From positions 372,001 through 436,000 of the forward strand of contig JAEVHH010000006.1 of assembly GCA_017607445.1 (NCBI GenBank): 64,000 bases of DNA, given 5' to 3'. This document shows, one piece after another, positions 13,182 through 23,754 of this stretch. The notes under the pieces are model-generated. The model ran no database searches. It saw only the letters and a list, made by a program, of their open reading frames with translations, and was not told where the DNA came from. This DNA is from Histoplasma ohiense (taxonomy: Eukaryota; Ascomycota; Eurotiomycetes; Onygenales; Ajellomycetaceae). Both the position numbers and the translations under genes were made by a program. Numbering within the stretch: position 1 is the first letter of the stretch; each line of letters begins with the position of its first letter.

Positions 13182-13297
13182 TGTTGGAGCTGCTACACAA
13201 GCCCTATCCCACGTGACCCACACACATATATTAGCTCGCTACTACGCATACGGAGTAGATAGATCATAACAACCAACCAAGGTTCAACCCTCTTACA
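13182..13297 (+). mobile_element. Solo LTR (family A, divergent copy)
   Basis: A 116-bp TG...CA unit beginning TGTTGGAGCTGCTACACAAG is flanked by the 5-bp direct repeat aacgt (13177-13181 and 13298-13302), a target-site duplication. Its first 55 bases closely match the LTRs of the gag-only element 96 bp downstream; the middle differs by substitutions and a short insertion. It carries no internal sequence, so it is a solo LTR left by LTR-LTR recombination. Confidence 0.85.
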
Positions 13298-13493
13298 AAC
13301 GTTGTTATCATTACTACGGAGTAACTATCTGGGCGAGAGCAACACATCCATGGAATCTATGGATATGTTGGGTGGCACGTGATAGGGTAGCCTGTTGGAG
13401 CTACTACACAAGCCCTATCCCACGTGACCCACACATACATATATTAGTTGCCACTAGATAGATAAACAACCAACCAAGAGCAACCCTCTCACA

Positions 13494-13506
13494 GGTTATG
13501 AAGCCC
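13494..13506 (+). other. Primer-binding site (initiator-tRNA-Met half-type)
   Basis: The 13 bases right after the 5' LTR read ggttatgaagccc. This is close to the complement of the anticodon arm of eukaryotic initiator tRNA-Met (ggttatgagccc), with one extra A. Priming from the anticodon half rather than the tRNA 3' end is known for Drosophila copia and yeast Ty5. Confidence 0.65.
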
Positions 13507-13758
13507 TTGCACTTCTACGAAGCGATAACTTGCAATAATCTCTTTAATAACCTCTTCTTTTGTTAAAAGAACCTCTTCTTCCATTCATTTTGATACCCTG
13601 ATATCTGATAACCTCAATAACTTGATAACCAAATGCCTATTAGTACGCGAGCAACAAACCGCGAAGAAACACCAGAGAACCAAACCAGTGCACCTGGATC
13701 CTTTCCAACACCAATAACCACCCGATGACCACGATATCAAGCCTCAGAACACAAAGAG

Positions 13759-14757
13759 ATGGCAGATCAAGATGAAGCTGCAGTGCTGAGGCATCATATT
13801 GCTCAGTTAGATGATGAACTACACCAGATGAGAGCTGCTAGCACTCCTGCTGATGCTCATGATGGCAATGAACTAAGCCCTGACCTTGCTGCCCACCTGC
13901 GTGATCAGGGTGATACCCCTGCCTTGAGCAGAGTCCTTCAAGAATTCCGTGAACGCGTCAAATTCATTCAAAAACCAGGTTTCCTAAAATCAGCATCTAA
14001 TTACCCGATTTGGAAGGAAGAGATTCTGCTTGCCATCAAGCAATCTCACACTGATGATATCCTCACCACCAAACCCCTGGAAAATGCCAGCAAAGATATG
14101 AAATGATACTGGGAGGAATGCAACTTCTGATTATACAATTTAATATGATCTTCAGTTTCTGTTGAAGCTAAATCTCTTTTTACTACACCTCAAGATTCCC
14201 TAGATTCTTCTGCTCTATGGAAGGCCATAGAGGCATCTTTTTCAGAAAGGGTGGAGATTCACAGAGCTCATCTATCAAAGAAATTCAATGATATCACAGC
14301 TGCCATCTATGGGGGATCTAGTTGCTCCTTCATAGAACACCTCCTAGCAATCCGTGTTGAATATATCTGCCTAGGATATGAGGTCCCCAACTTCATACTA
14401 TTTGATAAACTCCTCAACAGCCTCACCAAGAGCTGGTCCTCATTTGTCAAAGATCATATGAACCATGCAGCAAAGGATGATAATACCAGACCACTTGAAG
14501 ACAACTTTCTCAACCTTTGCAATGATATACTCCTCCATCTGCTGTTGGATGACAAGAATACCAATACTGCTATCAACAAGAAGGATAAAGATAACAAGGA
14601 CACCAAGAGATGCACCCACTGCAAGAAGAATGATCATGTGGAACCCAACTGCTTCTTTGCACACCCTGAGAAGTGCCCTTCAGAATGGAAGGATAGAGCA
14701 AAGAAGAATGATGATGGCTCAGCACCTATGTACAGCACTGTTGAGCAAGTCTTCTAA
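13759..14757 (+). pseudogene. Copia-type Gag with CCHC zinc knuckle, three in-frame TGA stops
   Basis: One continuous frame of 333 codons begins with ATG at 13759 (MADQDEAAVLRHH) and ends in TAA. The N-terminal part includes YPIWKEEILLAIK, as in Copia/UBN2-type Gag. The C-terminal part carries one CX2CX4HX4C knuckle, CTHCKKNDHVEPNC (14611-14652), in a lysine-rich context for nucleic-acid binding. Three TGA codons cluster at 14104, 14128 and 14146 and separate a capsid N-part from the capsid C-part and knuckle. TGA is the expected outcome of CGA-to-TGA or TGG-to-TGA mutation. As written the protein cannot be full length. No pol frame follows; the frame ends directly in the tandem repeat. Confidence 0.85.
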
Positions 14758-15110
14758 CCATACCCATAACCCCGTGGTATCAACGATATTGCGGATATAA
14801 CTATAACCATACCCATACCCATAACCCCGTGGTATCAACGATATTGCGGATATAACTATAACCATACCCATACCCATAACCCCGTGGTATCAACGATATT
14901 GCGGATATAACCATAACCATACCCATAACCCCGTGGTATCAACGATATTGCGGATATAACCATAACCATAACCATAACCCCGTGGTATCAACAATATTGC
15001 GGATATAACCATAACCATAACCATAACCCCGTGGTATCAACAATATCATGGATATAACCATAACCATAACCCCATGGTGTTCACAACATCATGGATATAA
15101 CCATATCGAT
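14756..15110. repeat. Tandem repeat array inside the gag-only element
   Basis: Seven head-to-tail copies of a 43-55 bp unit. Its core is CCCGTGGTATCAACGATATTGC, shown as CCCGTGGTATC plus AACGATATTGCGG. The units are joined by a variable number of CCATAC/CCATAA hexamers, so unit length varies in steps of six. Copies become progressively more divergent toward 15110 (acgat, acaat, acaac). The array starts at the gag stop codon and lies in the untranslated internal region. Confidence 0.9.
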
Positions 15111-15350
15111 AACAACAAGAATCAACAAGAATATGAGATCCCGCGGCGTTAGGACGACTGGAGGGGTAAGTAATACAGATACAGGAAGGGCGGATTTGCG
15201 TTCTTTCTTGCATGTTTTATGCTGTAATTTCATGTATTGGGCCTAGTCCTTATGAGGAAACTAGATGCCAGTTTTTGTAATTAATTATTATTGCAGATTT
15301 GAATGATTTGGGCGTTCTCGTGGCTGCGTGGGCTAGTTGGCCTGCGTAGC

Positions 15351-15359
15351 ATGGGGGGG
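15351..15359 (+). other. Polypurine tract of the gag-only element
   Basis: A G-run, atggggggg, directly abuts the TG of the 3' LTR, the usual position of the plus-strand primer for LTR-retrotransposon reverse transcription. Confidence 0.65.
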
Positions 15360-15481
15360 TGTTGGAGCTACTACACAAGCCCTATCCCACGTGACCCACA
15401 CATACATATATTAGTTGCCACTAGATAGATAAACAACCAACCAAGAGCAACCCTCTCACATAGCCGTAGTACCCACTAACA

Positions 15482-16565
15482 AAACCCACCATATGATGAC
15501 TAATGGTCGTGTGTATGTTTTTTTTTTTTTTTTTTTTTTTTCGAACCAGCCGAACCCGTGAAACCTGCAGTGGTTCTGTAATTGGCACGGATTACGCGCT
15601 TAGATAGCTGCATATAATCAGTCACTCAATCATTCACTCTAAATTTTAGTATGCTTCGTTACTCAGTTAATAACTCAATTGACTATACTTTATAATGAAA
15701 TGGCGCACAGTGTATCAGCCATGACAGTTATTAACTATTGTATCTTGAGAATCGTAATTATATACTAATTTGTACACTCTACATAAAAACAGAACTTCGT
15801 CTGTATCCTGTTGCTCCAGCACAAAACACCTCTCGATGGATCGCCCTCACGTTCCCCCGCCGCCAAGCTGGGCCGCCTCCTTGTTAGTCTCCAAGGGTTG
15901 CTGGTCGCGATTCCTAGTTGGGCGATGGCGTTGTTTCGTCTCCCCTTTTCCTTTTTTCCCTTTCTCCTGTTTTCAAAGTGGACCTGGAAAATGACCTTGG
16001 CAATGATCCCACACCGCGGAATGCATCTTTGAAAATGGATATATTAACGATAGATACAACAGCTCCTTATCATACTCCGTACTTTTTTTTCCAATGGCAG
16101 ACCTCGGTTTGAAGCAGCCTGGATACGGGACGGTACCGGTTTTGTGAAAGATTGATAAGATGACCACGAAAGCCCGCACATGATTGGCCAACCTTGCCTA
16201 AATTTGATCTGACCGTCCCCTTTCGGTAATCCAAACTCCCGACTCGCATGACTCAGGGTTTTTCCCTCTGGGTTAAAAAAAAACATCACGCATCCTCACA
16301 CCCTACGTTCGCTCTTTTCCATCATTGCTGATGTATTATCCTTGAGTTGCGGAGAATCAGGTTTTCTCCAACTAACCACATAGCTTCGTCTATGCTAGTG
16401 GACGCTTACTGGGCTGGTTGTCCATATATAGCCTCCCTACCCGTTCCTTTTGCAACGTCCCGTCTTCAACCCACAGAGTTTCCACATTGATTAGCCTCGC
16501 AGAGGCCTGCATCTTGTTACTACCAACCGAGATTCAACGTGATTCCGGATTCTAATACCCCGGCC
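15482..16565. promoter_or_regulatory. Upstream region of erg3
   Basis: No gene supported. A T-run of more than 20 bases lies at about 15518-15541. A pyrimidine-rich stretch at 15935-15980 and the 16,400-16,565 segment probably contain the erg3 promoter and leader. An in-frame upstream ATG at 16539 would add nine residues (MIPDSNTPA) to Erg3; I prefer 16566, which gives the usual fungal start MDVILEVFDT. Confidence 0.45.
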
Positions 16566-17709
16566 ATGGATGTCATTCTCGAGGTTTTCGATACTCTAAT
16601 TTTCGATTACTTCTACGCCAAATTGTCTCCGGCAAAAGATGCTTCCGCCATCTCCTCCAGCTTCAACAATAGCCTCAATGTAACCAAATATGACTTTGTT
16701 GGTGCTGGCGGATACGTATATCAACCGACAACAACTTATTTCAAGCTGCAACCGTCGATATACGCATATACATCGTCACTTCCTAGAGATTATATCTGGA
16801 GACAGCTACTCACCCTATATATCATCACCTGGTATGACATGTGTCTTTTCTTTTGTTCTTTTCTATTTCTGTTATTTCTGTTGAGTGATTAATTGAAATC
16901 CCAGGGTTTTCGGACTCCTCGTCTACTTTATCTTCGCCACCATCTCCTACGTCTTCGTCTTCGACAAATCAACCTTCAATCACCCCAAATACCTCAAAAA
17001 CCAAATCCGCATGGAAATTAAACAGACTTCAATCGCCCTCCCAATCATGGCCATCTTCACCGCTCCCGTCTTCCTCCTCGAGGTCCGCGGATATGCAAAA
17101 ATGTACGACAACTTCGAAGACGCTCCCTTTCCGCTCTACAACTACCTCCAATTCCCTTTCTTCATCGTCTTCACCGACTTCTTCATCTACTGGATCCACC
17201 GCGGCCTTCACCACCCCCTCGTCTATAAGCACCTGCATAAGCCCCACCACAAATGGATTATGCCAAGCCCTTACGCCTCCCACGCCTTCCACCCCGTCGA
17301 CGGCTACGCTCAGAGTGTCCCTTACCACGTTTTCCCCTTCTGCTTCCCCCTGCAGAAATTTGCCTATGTCTTCTTTTTCGTCTTCATTAACATCTGGACT
17401 GTCCTGATTCATGACGGCGAATACGTCGCGAACTCCCCCATCATCAACGGTGCCGCCTGCCATACTATGCACCACCTCTATTTCAACTTCAACTACGGCC
17501 AGTTCACGACTATCTGGGATCGTCTGGGTGGCAGCTATCGGAAACCGAATATTGAACTTTTCCACAAAGAGACAAAGATGGCAAAGGAGGAGTGGGAGCG
17601 ACAGGTTAAGGAGATGGAATCGCGCGTTCAGGCGGTCGAAGGCAAGGATGACCGGACATATGTGACGGATATGGATGCGGATGTGAAGGAGTCGAAGAAG
17701 ATGCTATAA
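16566..17709 (+). CDS. erg3: Sterol C-5 desaturase (lathosterol oxidase type)
   Basis: Two exons, 16566-16831 and 16905-17709, encode 356 residues. The intron interrupts a Trp codon (W89) and has GT-AG ends. All three histidine boxes of the fatty-acid-hydroxylase/sterol-desaturase superfamily are intact: HRGLHH (from H187), HKPHH (from H200) and HTMHH (from H275). They bind the di-iron centre that introduces the C5-C6 double bond in episterol during ergosterol synthesis. Hydrophobic stretches such as WVFGLLVYFIFATISYVFVF and NYLQFPFFIVFTDFFIYWI fit a multi-pass ER membrane protein. The C-terminus is charged and ends ESKKML. Loss of Erg3 function is a known route to azole tolerance in fungi; this copy looks intact. 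Neighbouring genes are unrelated. Confidence 0.97.
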
Positions 17710-18182
17710 GATCCTGGAGGTATTAGGACATATGCACCAACACCTTTCATGAATGATACATGAAAAACTACAGTTTTTCTTTCTTTTTCTTTTTATTCTT
17801 TTAATTTTTTTATTTTTGCTGGTTATCATCTTCCTGTTGTTTGTTTTGCTGTTCCCTGACAAGCAACTTAAAAATTAATATTAACAATAATTCTGGGCTT
17901 GGGAGGTGTAGAGATACCCTTTTTTTACTTTATCTTTTTAATTCACACTCTCACCCCCTTTTGTTTCTATTTTTATTTTTCATGTTTGTATCTGTTTTCT
18001 GTGCATCATTGGGAGGGTAATCATACCTGATGGAATAGAGAATTCTAGCTAGCTAGATATCCGATTAATCTCGACAAGATTAAATACCACCATATAACTG
18101 CCCATCTACATGTACATGTACATACCAACCTACCTACCTACTTGCTCGATATTTGATCAATCTCTATTAGAATAGATATTGC

Positions 18183-18245
18183 TAGCTATCTAGCTGCCTA
18201 GCTGCCTAGCTGCCTGCCTGCCTGCCTGCCTGCCTGCCTACCTGC
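18183..18245. repeat. (CTGC)n/(CTAG) microsatellite
   Basis: Consecutive tagctgcc units pass into an array of about seven ctgc/gcct tetranucleotides. Confidence 0.85.
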
Positions 18246-19235
18246 TCGAATGGATGATATCCGCCGATGATATCTAGCAATCATGTTCATTGAAGATGTC
18301 TGTGACCTTGCAATAGAAAGACCATGGCTTTTCTAGCAGTATATCGCTCCGCTCCGTCCTGGCCCCAGCGACATGTCCCATGGAGCTCCTGCTATATACA
18401 TATATCTAATGACTATTTACCGGTGTGTTTGCCCCTAGTAACTTAGAAATGAATACAAGAACAGGATTCAGTCAGAACTTAATTTTTAATCATAGATAGT
18501 GAAAAAATATGACTAGAATTATGATATAAATAGTCTACTAGGGTGTTGGTATCCCTATCGCTCGCTAGAAGGCTCAAACAACGTGTAACTGGCCTGGATA
18601 TTCTATACAAATTTTGCCTTGTTATCCCGTCAAACCTCATTCCCACTTCATTCCTTCATTAAAATTATCCCTTTATCCCCCGACTTCTTCAACTATCATC
18701 ATCATCTTCGTCTATCTTTTTGCCCCCATCCTCCCTGAAAACATTCCACAATATCCTGCTTTTAAAGCCAAAAAACATGGAAAACGATTGCTCCTTCCCC
18801 ATCCGCTTGTGAGTAGTCTCAGTCGATTCTTTTCAAGGCAAACCTCATAGATATAGGGCAGGATAGGCCCTTGGCAGTTGATAGGATGGTAATATTGAAT
18901 TGAGAGAGGATCAATCGTGTACGTTAAATGAAGGATGGTGGTGAGGATGATCGATCGCGTTTGATGGATGGCTTCCATAGATATTTGAGGTAGACGCGCC
19001 TTCAACTAGGATAGAAGACACGGTAAAGAGAGGCAGCAAGCCTACCAGGGGCATTGCATGCATCATGATTGCAAAAACAACTTAAAAGGAAACAGCTGGC
19101 CTCTTCAAGGCACTTAATCTTCTCCCAAACCAACAATAATCATCACCACTATCATACCGAACACAGAATCAACCACCAGATTTAAAAAAAAAAAAAAAAA
19201 ACCCTTTAAACATTTGATGGCGCTGAAGCACCAAA

Positions 19236-19320
19236 GGGCCCATAACCTAATGGATAGGGATGCCAACCAGCGTATTCTGTTTTGTGCTATAAACCTGTGT
19301 CAGGTTGAATGTTTGAAATT
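19236..19320 (+). repeat. Degenerate tRNA-derived (SINE-like) sequence 1
   Basis: The stretch cataacctaatggatagg resembles a Pol III A box. About 60 bases later, aggttgaatgtttgaaa resembles a B box. No tRNA cloverleaf forms by eye, so a SINE-like relic or chance match is more likely than a tRNA gene. Confidence 0.3.
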
Positions 19321-19490
19321 TAATTCTTGAAGCAGTCAATTCAGACATTGGCAACGTAACACAATAGAAATGATGTTGATATTCAACACTTTTACCGCAC
19401 CTTTAAGTACTATACCTCGCTGGTGGGTGCTGCTTTTCACCATAGGTGTTGCGCAGCAGGCCCGCTGTCTTATGTGTTTTGGCTTGTTTT

Positions 19491-19630
19491 ATGGCCTAAG
19501 TGGTTAGCGGTGTTGCCCAGCCAGTGCTGGTCATGATAGGACAGTCTTTGGAACTGCCAAAATGCATATGGCAAGTATGTTATATATCGTTGGCAATCTT
19601 CCAAACAATTGAGGTGAGTTCGAGGAATTT
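19491..19630 (+). repeat. Degenerate tRNA-derived (SINE-like) sequence 2
   Basis: The sequence tggcctaagtggttagcgg is a good A-box match, and gagttcgagga at 19616-19626 a fair B-box match. The spacing of about 110 bases is too long for a tRNA. The similarity of its A-box head to the unit 250 bp upstream suggests related Pol III-type repeats. Confidence 0.35.
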
Positions 19631-21190
19631 CATACCTGTTCGGCATCAAGGTCCCATACCCATAATCTTATGGTGTGAGAACTGATTCGGTCGAACTCCA
19701 GTATTGAGATTTTCATTTCAATTTCTTCTACAGTACAATATTCACAGTTATTTTGTCTGCGAGTCCATGGGCATGTTGGGGAAGTGGCTGTAATTACCAA
19801 TCGAAGATTGACTTGACCTCTTCCTCTCGTACTCAGCTGCTGGGTTTTTGTTCATGCCGCAATCCACCTTGCCTCAACCATGCGCAGACTTTCCGCGAGA
19901 TAGATATGGTTTGCATTATTCCGAGCGATGGGATCGGGCTTCTACGGATCTCCATCTAGTTTGGTTTTCAAAAACAATGATAAGAAAACAATGAAGTTGC
20001 ATGAGATGAAGTGATGCATGCATGTATTAGTAGTAAGTAATACACGGTGCAAGCCTCAGCTTCGGGAAAGGGATAATAAATAATAAATAATACTGGCGCA
20101 TATTTACACTGCGTACATGTACAGGTACATGTATGGAAAAAGTAAAAACAAGCCTCAAAAAAAAAAAAAACAACCCTAGTCTGGAAATCTTCCTTTTTAT
20201 TCTAGCTTTCGCTTGGGTACAGATTATCCACCCAACCCGAATATTGACAACCTACCTTTGTCTCTTGCCCAAAGCTTACCGCGGGATAGCCCAAGGAAGC
20301 GCCAAAGGGAGGGCCCAAGGAACAGCCCATGGAAATACAACGCACTTCGAGTCTGAAACTGGAGTCCCTGTTGGTGTTGTCGTTTGTATCACCATGCCAG
20401 TTGTACTGTAGGTTCGTTCGCTATATGGTTTGTGCTCTTCCTTGGAATTGCCTTGCTCCTTTCCCAGGGTTCCATCAGCCGAAGCACGGATCACGGGCAC
20501 GGCAATCTGTCAGGAATCATCAATACTATCCATCTGCCACTTCCCCTCTCCTCTCCTCTATCCTGTTCTCCGCCTTGGCAAGTGTTGTTAACATCTACTC
20601 TCACCCATATCTGCCCTTCTTCTATCTGCTGTCGCAACCAGTTTATTAGTTTGTTTCCGCATATTATCCTTGTTTGTATCTTTCCTGCAACTTTGCGCGA
20701 TAGCCAAGAGCCGTCCCACTTCGCTTCTGGCGTCAAATCTCAGCCTCATTCTCGATTCGGTAACTAGCGGCGCTTGTCTCCTCCCCAGCCAACGCAAACA
20801 AACCTCAACTCACCTCCTCATCCTCAGCCTCCATCCTCATCCTCATCATCAACATCAACGCACATCTCCACATCATACTCCTCTATAGTTGCGCTCTTCC
20901 TATACGATCGCAGCCCAGATGCACTGACTTTATCAATCCTCCTGCCACATATCTCACCCTCAAATCCTGCTAAACCCATCACTGCAATCACCATTACGAG
21001 GTCCAACCCAACCGGCGTCATCGCACCCCTCCAAATACAACCCATTCCGTCTAAGCATATTTTAAAAGCAGAAGGGAAAGGGTAACCTAAATTACATACG
21101 GCCAACCACGCCCCTTGAAGGCTTGAGCGCCGTCCATCACCAAAAAAAAACCCGCCAAAGACAAAAAAGAAAAGATCACCAAGCAAAACC

Positions 21191-23754
21191 ATGTACAACG
21201 CACATCGTGGCATGGTTGGCGGTCCTAACTCTCGTTTAACAGAGTTACTGGACCAGCTACGACAGGAATATGAGAACCAATCGCGGAGTACTGGGGAATT
21301 CGAGCATCAATGTGTGTAGATTCGTTCGATTTTTCCTCCTTTCTTTTGCCTCCCCGCTCTCAATGCCGTCTCAAAATCAAAGTTTTGTCAGAGAGCATTG
21401 CCATAAACAATTAGCAGGCCATGCATTCTACTCTCTTGATTTCTGCTAGTATTTGTTTCTCTTTTCGCAAGATGCCATGTCTTTAGCTAACGGGGATCGG
21501 TTTGACAGTGACTGGACAGCTCCAGGAGATGGAAATGATCAGGCAAAAGGTTTACCAGTTGGAACAAGCGCAGATAAAAATGAAACAAGAGTATGCTTTT
21601 ATTGCTCATTTATATATTCTCTTCCACGGAGAAATCAACCAATTGTTTATTGCTCCTTCGTTCGCATACTTACTTCGCAGCAGATATGAGGCTGAAATAC
21701 GCACCTTGCGAAGAGAACTTGAATCTCGCGGCGTCCATCTTCCTCAATCCCATATTGGGGGCCTACCAACACATGCCGGGCCTTCCCAAGCTCCCCCTCC
21801 AGCTCTTGGCCATGGCCCTGCGAACCTATTCGGTGGTATTATGGCCAACCCGGGAGGCGGAGCCCCTGCGCTTGCGCCACCTCCTCCTCCAGACCAACAG
21901 CCGCCTCAGCACGCGCTTCAACAACCCGGGTCCGGTGCCCAAGGGGCCCCTCAACCACAGCAAGGTGCGTTTGGAGGATATCAGCCCACCTCGGCGGTCA
22001 ATGGTATGCTCCAATCCCAATCACCGCCGCTCAACCACAAAAAGACAAACATCGCTGCGGAAAAAGCATTTCTAATGAATTACTGTCAGCAGGATATGGT
22101 CCTCCACCTCCCACGACTTCTCCAGGCGCTGGAAAAGGCAGAGCCAATCGCGCACCCGGCCCCGCAACCCCTCAGCAAAATCACCAGGTTGCTTACCCTG
22201 ACCCACGCGCATCACCTCAGATCCACCGTCCCACACCCCCTGGCCAGCAATTGAGTTATCGCGTTGGAAATACATTGGCGGATTTAGACCCTGACAAGCT
22301 TCCCCCGAGCCAAAAGCGAGAAGGTTCCGACTGGTACGCCGTTTTCAACCCTGAAGTGCCTCGCGTCCTGGATGTCGACCTTGTCCATCACCTCGTTCAT
22401 GATAGCGTTGTTTGCTGTGTAAGATTTAGCAATGACGGCAAATATGTTGCTACTGGTTGCAACCGCTCTGCGCAGATATTTGATGTTGCGACTGGTCAGC
22501 TGGTAACTGCTTTGCAGGATGATAGTGTGCTTGATAAAGAAGGAGATCTCTATATTCGCAGCGTCTGTTTCAGTCCTGATGGCAGATATCTTGCTACCGG
22601 CGCAGAGGACAAACAAATCAGAGTATGAACCTTTTCTTTCCCCATCGTACATCGATTTTCTCTCAATGCAACAGTTAACTAATCGTATATATTATAGGTA
22701 TGGGATATTGCTACCCGAACCATCAAACACATCTTCTCCGGTCACGAACAAGACATCTACTCCCTCGACTTCGCCCGCAATGGACGTTACATCGCGTCCG
22801 GCTCGGGTGACAAAACCGTTCGCCTCTGGGATATCGTCGATGGCAAACAAGAGCTCATTCTCAGCATTGAAGACGGTGTTACCACTGTCGCAATCTCACC
22901 TGACGGGCGATTCGTCGCTGCCGGGTCTCTGGATAAGAGCGTTCGGGTCTGGGATACGACGACTGGATACCTTGTCGAACGCCTAGAAAACCCAGATGGC
23001 CACATGGATAGCGTTTACTCCGTTGCCTTTGCGCCCAATGGCAGAGATCTAGTCTCCGGCAGTTTGGATAAGACGATTAAGATGTGGGAGTTGACGCCAC
23101 CGAGGGGTATGGTACCCGGCGCGGGACCTAAGGGCGGAAAGTGTGTTCGAACGTTTGAGGGTCATAAGGTACATTCGAGGAGACGGGCTTTCACTAATTA
23201 ATTTCTGCCAATGTCAAACTGTTGCCAATAAACTAACGTGCTCGTCTCTCTTTTTTAGGACTTCGTTCTTAGTGTCTGCTTGACACCGGATGGACGCTGG
23301 GTAATGAGCGGTTCCAAGGATCGTGGAGTGCAGTTCTGGGACCCAGCGACTGGGAATGCGCAGATGATGCTGCAGGGCCACAAGAATTCGGGTTAGCTTT
23401 ACTATTGATGCTGGTCGACTCCGTCTATATGCTAACAGTGTTTTTTCTGTCAAAAAATAGTTATCTCTGTCGCACCCAGCCCAACTGGTAACCTATTCGC
23501 TACTGGAAGTGGAGACATGCGTGCTAGAATCTGGAGGTCAGTATTGATTTTTTTTCTTTTTTTTGTCCGATTGCCCCATCTCGTCATCATGTTTTTCGGT
23601 TTTCGGCGCCGGCTCAACCAAAGAACCAACCCCTTTCTTTCCCGCTCTTGGCATGTTTTATCTGTATATTAACTTGTGATATCAGGTTAATATACTAACC
23701 TCAAATAAACCCTCTTATATCAATAGCTATACCAATTGGGATCGAAGGGTGTAA
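21191..23754 (+). CDS. tup1: Transcriptional corepressor Tup1/RcoA (WD40)
   Basis: Eight exons: 21191-21311, 21509-21590, 21684-22003, 22093-22622, 22698-23168, 23259-23391, 23461-23536, 23727-23754. They sum to 1,761 nt (586 residues) with consistent phases. The N-terminus MYNAHRGMVGGPNSRLTELLDQ leads into a coiled-coil (QEMEMIRQKVYQLEQAQIKMKQEYEAEIRTLRRELE), the Tup_N tetramerisation and Ssn6-binding region. Pro/Gln-rich linkers follow (about 105-240), then WD40 repeats with visible WD ends (VWDIATR, LWDIVDG, VWDTTTG, MWELTPP, FWDPATG, IWSYTNWDRR). Tup1 acts in the nucleus with the Cyc8/Ssn6 partner to repress developmental and metabolic genes. The small last exon (CTATACCAATTGGG start) is needed to finish the final blade. 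The exon 1/2 junction yields HQLTGQLQEM, as in other fungal RcoA proteins. Confidence 0.96.

Larger units (their letters stand above)
13393..15460 (+). mobile_element. Gag-only LTR retrotransposon (Copia-type, TR-GAG-like), 2,068 bp
   Basis: LTRs 13393-13493 and 15360-15460 are each 101 bp, start TGTTGG, end CTCACA and look identical base for base. The flanks carry a 5-bp TSD, tagcc (13388-13392 and 15461-15465). The internal region has a primer-binding site directly after the 5' LTR, one gag frame with a CCHC knuckle, a tandem-repeat block, about 250 bp of unassigned sequence and a G-rich polypurine tract just before the 3' LTR. No protease, integrase, RT or RNase H is present, so it must rely on another element's enzymes. 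Identical LTRs imply a recent insertion. Compact gag-only LTR elements have been described in plants as TR-GAG; this is a fungal case with the same layout. Confidence 0.88.
13303..15481 (-). mobile_element. LTR of family B, inverted, split by the gag-only element
   Basis: Two pieces, 13303-13392 and 15466-15481 (15461-15465 is duplicated target), form one LTR of about 106 bp on the minus strand with TG...CA ends. Read on the minus strand it begins TGTTAGTGGGTACTACGG and continues through a CTATCACGTGCC block. The same start and block appear in the LTR at 37146-37246, which shows the two loci belong to one family. The insertion of the gag-only element at tagcc splits it, so family B arrived first here. 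Confidence 0.75.
17710..21190. other. Intergenic region erg3-tup1
   Basis: Non-coding as far as I can see. It holds the erg3 3' UTR (T-rich, 17,770-18,000), a CTGC/CTAG-rich microsatellite at about 18183-18245, two tRNA-like short repeats near 19.25 and 19.5 kb, A-runs near 19,185 and 20,160, and pyrimidine-rich promoter-like sequence at about 20,520-21,180 before tup1. Confidence 0.45.
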
